In this document: one piece after another, positions 60,999 to 64,000 of the stretch
How positions within the stretch are numbered: the first letter of the stretch is position 1
How the letters are laid out: the number at the start of each line of letters is the position of its first letter
DNA from: Pseudomonas monteilii
GTDB taxonomy: Bacteria; Pseudomonadota; Gammaproteobacteria; Pseudomonadales; Pseudomonadaceae
Direction of reading: 5' to 3'
DNA: 64,000 bases
Assembly (NCBI GenBank): GCA_001534745.1
Contig: CP013997.1
Location: 1 to 64,000, forward strand
Program-made: the position numbers and the translations under genes
The notes under the pieces: generated by a model
Told to the model about the DNA's origin: nothing
Databases searched by the model: none
The model's input: the letters and a program-made list of their open reading frames with translations, nothing else

Positions 60999-61736
60999 TC
61001 AGCGACGGTCCAGGGAGTAGACGAAAGGCGCGACCACTTCGATGGTGCCGTTGTTGAGCACCTCCTGAGGCGGCTTGGGCACCGGCTGCGCCCGCCGGAT
61101 CATCTCCAGCGTGGCCCGGTCCAAGGCTGCGCTGCCCGATCCGCCGGCCAGGGCATAGGACAGGATCTTGCCATCGGCATCGACCGTGAAGCGCAAGCGG
61201 TTGATGCCCTGCAGGCCGCGACGGCGCGCGTCCTCGGGGTAACGCTTGTACTTGGCCAGATGGCGCAGCAGGTCACTCTGCCAGGTCGGCAGGGCCTTGC
61301 TGTTGGACGCGACGCTCGGTGCCGGCGCGGCCGAGGGTTTCGGCGGTGTCGTTGTCGGCGGCGTCTCGGCCACGTGCTCGGTCGGCGGCTTTTCCTGGGG
61401 CGGCTCAGGCTTCTTCTCAGGCTTGGGCGGCTGCGGCTTGGGCTTGGGTTGAGGCTTGGGCGGCTTGGGAATGGCGATCTTGGGCTTAGGGGCTTCCGCG
61501 ACCTTGGGCAACGGAGGCTCCTCCACGGGCGTCGGCGGCTGCGGTGCAGCCTTCGGCGGTGGAGGCGGCGCCGGCTCCGGCAGCGGGGCCATCTGGACCA
61601 TCATGGCCGCAGGGGGCAGTTCGACGACCTGTGGCTTGGTCCAGTTCATGGCGAGCAGCACCGCAGCGGCATGCAGGCCGAGCACGAGCGCCAGGCTGCC
61701 ACTGTAGCGTGCCAGGTTATGCCGCTTCTTGGTCAT
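60999..61736 (-). CDS. tonB: Energy transducer TonB
   Basis: 245 residues. Cytoplasmic N-terminus and one membrane helix (about 12-32), a long Pro/Lys/Glu-rich periplasmic spacer (about 45-155), then the C-terminal TonB domain (about 160-245: YPEDARRRGLQGINRLRFTVDADGKIL) with conserved aromatic/Pro motifs. Transfers proton-motive force from ExbBD to outer-membrane receptors. It overlaps exbD by 4 bp (ATGA), so translational coupling is likely. Confidence 0.95.
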   Translation of the reverse strand: MTKKRHNLARYSGSLALVLGLHAAAVLLAMNWTKPQVVELPPAAMMVQMAPLPEPAPPPPPKAAPQPPTPVEEPPLPKVAEAPKPKIAIPKPPKPQPKPKPQPPKPEKKPEPPQEKPPTEHVAETPPTTTPPKPSAAPAPSVASNSKALPTWQSDLLRHLAKYKRYPEDARRRGLQGINRLRFTVDADGKILSYALAGGSGSAALDRATLEMIRRAQPVPKPPQEVLNNGTIEVVAPFVYSLDRR

Positions 61737-62161
61737 TTCTTGGCTGCCGTCTCTAGTCCGACCAGGCCGACCTTGAGGTAGCCTGCCGCGCGCATGGTGT
61801 TCATCACTTCCATCAGGTCGCCGTAGTCGACACCCTTGTCGGCCTGGAAGAAGATCGTGGTCTCTTTGTCGCCCTTGGTGCGCGCGTCGAGCATCGCCCC
61901 AAGCTGACCGGGTTGCGCCACCAGGTCATCGCCGACGTACAGCTTCTGGTCGGCCTTGACGCTGACGAACACCGGCTTCTCCGGCCTCGGCGCCGGCTTG
62001 GCGGTCGAGGCCGGCAGGTCCACCTTGATGTCGACCGTTGCCAGAGGCGCGGCGACCATGAAGATGATCAGCAGCACCAGCATCACGTCGATGAACGGCG
62101 TGACGTTGATTTCGTGGTTCTCGGCGAGGTCGTCGCCGCCTTCGTTGAGATGCAGGCCCAT
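61733..62161 (-). CDS. exbD: Biopolymer transporter ExbD
   Basis: 142 residues. One membrane helix with the essential Asp (FIDVMLVLLIIFMVAAPL) and a periplasmic domain. Proton channel partner of ExbB. Starts 3 bp after the exbB stop. Confidence 0.96.
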   Translation of the reverse strand: MGLHLNEGGDDLAENHEINVTPFIDVMLVLLIIFMVAAPLATVDIKVDLPASTAKPAPRPEKPVFVSVKADQKLYVGDDLVAQPGQLGAMLDARTKGDKETTIFFQADKGVDYGDLMEVMNTMRAAGYLKVGLVGLETAAKK

Positions 62162-62164
62162 GGC

Positions 62165-63115
62165 TTACCCCACTTTCACCATGTGGGGGGCGGCGCGGTC
62201 GCTGCCCTGATGATCCAGGTCGCGGCTGACCAGCAGCAGCACCTGGGCCGAGGCGTCGGAGACCTGCGCCTTGTAGCCGGCGATCGAACGCGCGAAGACG
62301 TTGTAGATGACCACCGCCGGAATGGCCGCGACCAGGCCCAGGGCCGTGGCGAGCAGGGCTTCGGCGATACCGGGTGCGACCACGGCCAGGTTGGTGGTCT
62401 GGGTCTTGGCGATGCCGATGAAGCTGTTCATGATGCCCCAGACGGTGCCGAACAGGCCGACGAAGGGTGCGGTGGAGCCGATGGTGGCGAGCACGCCGGT
62501 GCCGTTGCTCATGTTGCGACCGCTGGCCGCGACCAGGCGCTCCAGGCGGAAGCTGACACGTTCCTTGATGCCTTCCTTCTCGCGCGCGTTGGCCGACAGG
62601 CGCATCTCTTCGAGCGCGTCGTGCACCAGGGTGTGGGCCAGGGTGCCTTCCTTCTGGCTCGACTCGCTGGCTTCGCGCAGGGTGGCGGAGCGCTTCAGCG
62701 TGGCGATTTCACCGCGCAGGCGGCGCTTGGCCCCGAGCAGCTCGAAGCCTTTGGCGATCCAGATGGTCCAGGTGATGATCGACGCGATGGCCAGACCGAT
62801 CATGACCGCCTTGACCACGATGTCGGCGTTCTTGTACATGCCCCAGGGCGACAGGTCGTGCGCCATGCCGAGGCTGGTATCCTCGACCAGGGCCTGGGTG
62901 TCGTCGGCGTCAGCTGGCGCCGGGGTCACGGCAGGCGTATTCGGCGTCGCGTTCGGTGCTGCGGCGGCGGGCGCCGTCGCCGTGGAAGTGGCCGGCTGCG
63001 CAGCCGGCTCGTCTGCCATGGCCGCCGGGGCCAGTGCCAGGCTGAACATCAGCGCGGCAATGGCGCGCCAGGCGCGCGAGGTGGTTGGCGAAGCGGAGGG
63101 TTGAATACGTGTCAT
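62165..63115 (-). CDS. exbB: TonB-system energizer ExbB
   Basis: 316 residues from ATG 63115. Unusual N-terminal extension: a signal-like segment (MFSLALAPAAMADEPA) and an Ala/Pro/Thr-rich stretch (about 35-75). Then three membrane helices with MotA/TolQ motifs: IGSTAPFVGLFGTVWGIM and AEALLATALGLVAAIPAVVIYN. It forms the pentameric channel of the TonB complex. Extended form is common in Pseudomonas. First gene of exbB-exbD-tonB. Confidence 0.95.
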   Translation of the reverse strand: MTRIQPSASPTTSRAWRAIAALMFSLALAPAAMADEPAAQPATSTATAPAAAAPNATPNTPAVTPAPADADDTQALVEDTSLGMAHDLSPWGMYKNADIVVKAVMIGLAIASIITWTIWIAKGFELLGAKRRLRGEIATLKRSATLREASESSQKEGTLAHTLVHDALEEMRLSANAREKEGIKERVSFRLERLVAASGRNMSNGTGVLATIGSTAPFVGLFGTVWGIMNSFIGIAKTQTTNLAVVAPGIAEALLATALGLVAAIPAVVIYNVFARSIAGYKAQVSDASAQVLLLVSRDLDHQGSDRAAPHMVKVG

Positions 63116-63299
63116 GCTGGCCGGACCTGATGAAGATGAAGGTGGATGTCCTCGAGGCCTGAGGAAGACCGAGAACAGGCAGGCCGGCATTATTGCAATT
63201 AATTCTTGTTAGCAGAAGCAATAGAGTATCTTTTTTTTACGAACGGCCCGCCCAGGCAGGCGCGCGGCGGTTCGAAGGCGAGGCAGAGGAGAGGCATCG

Positions 63300-64000
63300 A
63301 TGTCCGAACGTTACGCAATGATCGTGGGCTGCGGCGACGTGGGCGGCCGCTTGGCCAAACGACTGCTCGCCCAGGGCTGGCAGGTCAGCGGGCTGCGCCG
63401 TCATGTCGAAGGGTTGCCCGAAGGGGTGCAGCCGGTCGCCGCCGACTTGCACGAGCCGGCGTGTCCTGCGGACTGGCCACGGCAGACCCCGGACTGTCTG
63501 ATCTACTGCGTGGCAGCGAGCCAGCATGACGAAGCCGGCTATCGCGCCGCCTATGTCGACGGTCTGCGCCATGTACTCGACTGGCTTCAGGCCCATGGGC
63601 AGCGGCCTCGGCGGTTGCTCTTCGTGTCGAGCAGCAGCGTGTATGGGCAGCAAGCTGGCGAGTGGGTCGATGAGACGTCCCCCACCGAGCCGCAGGGGTA
63701 TTCAGGGCGCCTGATGCTGGAGGCCGAGCGACTGGCCTTGGACAGCGGCCTGCCGGCGACCGTGGTACGCCTGACCGGGCTCTACGGGCCAGGGCGCCAG
63801 TGGTTGCTCGGCCAGGTGCGCCAAGGCTACCGGGTGACCGAAACCCCGCCGCTCTACGGCAACCGCATTCATGTCGAGGATGCGGCCGGGCTGCTGGACT
63901 TCCTGCTGCAGGCCGACCTGCAAGGCGTGCCGTTGCAGACGCTGTACCTGGGCGTGGACGATGCACCGGCGCCGCTGGCCGAGGTGGTGGGCTGGTTGCG
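63300..64000 (+). CDS. NAD-dependent epimerase/dehydratase family protein (partial)
   Basis: 233 codons from ATG 63300 run off the right edge. N-terminal Rossmann loop MIVGCGDVGGRLAKRLLAQGWQ (GxxGxxG), SSSSVYG with the catalytic Ser, YSGRLMLEAE carrying the Tyr-x-x-x-Lys-type region (here YxxxL: the Lys is replaced by Leu), and RLTGLYGPGRQWL. Extended SDR fold; the changed active site suggests a non-classical function. Right end unknown. Confidence 0.85.
   Translation, partial: MSERYAMIVGCGDVGGRLAKRLLAQGWQVSGLRRHVEGLPEGVQPVAADLHEPACPADWPRQTPDCLIYCVAASQHDEAGYRAAYVDGLRHVLDWLQAHGQRPRRLLFVSSSSVYGQQAGEWVDETSPTEPQGYSGRLMLEAERLALDSGLPATVVRLTGLYGPGRQWLLGQVRQGYRVTETPPLYGNRIHVEDAAGLLDFLLQADLQGVPLQTLYLGVDDAPAPLAEVVGWL

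Noticed and set aside
63116..63240. Fur box before exbB
   Set aside because: AT-rich stretch with AATTAATTGCAATAAT-like sequence is expected there, but the match to the 19-bp Fur consensus is poor by eye. A scan with a Pseudomonas Fur matrix would decide.

Overview
The window is a piece of a high-GC gammaproteobacterial chromosome. It almost certainly comes from Pseudomonas, close to the P. putida group. The basis is gene content and order (glmS end; uvrD–rccR–pyc; pstSCAB–phoU; phoBR; ubiCA; recG–oxyR; exbBD–tonB), the long Pseudomonas-type PstC and PstA, and P. putida-style REP elements. In known Pseudomonas genomes glmS lies near oriC, so the left edge is probably tens of kb or less from the origin (inference).

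Layout. 1-1,700: the glmS 3' end with its attTn7 target and terminator, then a lower-GC accessory membrane-protein gene that looks frameshifted at a T6 run. 1,700-9,200: aldarate (D-glucarate) catabolism, with a GudP-like transporter, a 2-hydroxyacid dehydrogenase, a LysR regulator, glucarate dehydratase, a second MFS transporter and a FadR-type regulator with two matching operators. 9,280-12,800: DUF2256, cyclopropane-fatty-acid synthase, cardiolipin synthase and DUF3617. 12,798-15,473: a zinc-starvation module (folE2 divergent from DUF1826 and a COG0523 GTPase) around a Zur-like palindrome. 15,474-22,757: DUF3301, thioesterase, CPA2 antiporter, SMI1/KNR4, Tim44-like protein, UvrD and an orphan gene.

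23,000-28,600: central-carbon control (RpiR regulator RccR with an upstream palindrome, a PA3496-family small protein, a LysR regulator, and two-subunit pyruvate carboxylase). 28,600-41,260: REP array, two GNATs, PaiB-like protein, MocR regulator, aspartase, HypT-like LysR, a small metzincin-like protein, purEK, GlsB, DUF3299, hexose-6-P mutarotase, thioesterase and MHS transporter. 41,330-53,800: the Pho regulon (pstSCAB, phoU, a PilZ-type response regulator, a CNNM transporter, phoR, phoB) with three PHO boxes. 53,825-64,000: ubiA/ubiC, HU, an SCP2-like protein, HDOD protein, recG, oxyR, tonB–exbD–exbB and a partial SDR gene.

No tRNA, rRNA, CRISPR, prophage or intact IS was seen. The most unusual signals are the frameshifted attTn7 gene with an in-phase T TTT TTA heptamer, the FadR, RccR and Zur palindromes, a nine-codon leader overlapping folE2, a nested hairpin covering the glsB ribosome-binding site, REP-bordered 37-39 bp tandem arrays, and DnaA-box-like clusters inside genes.
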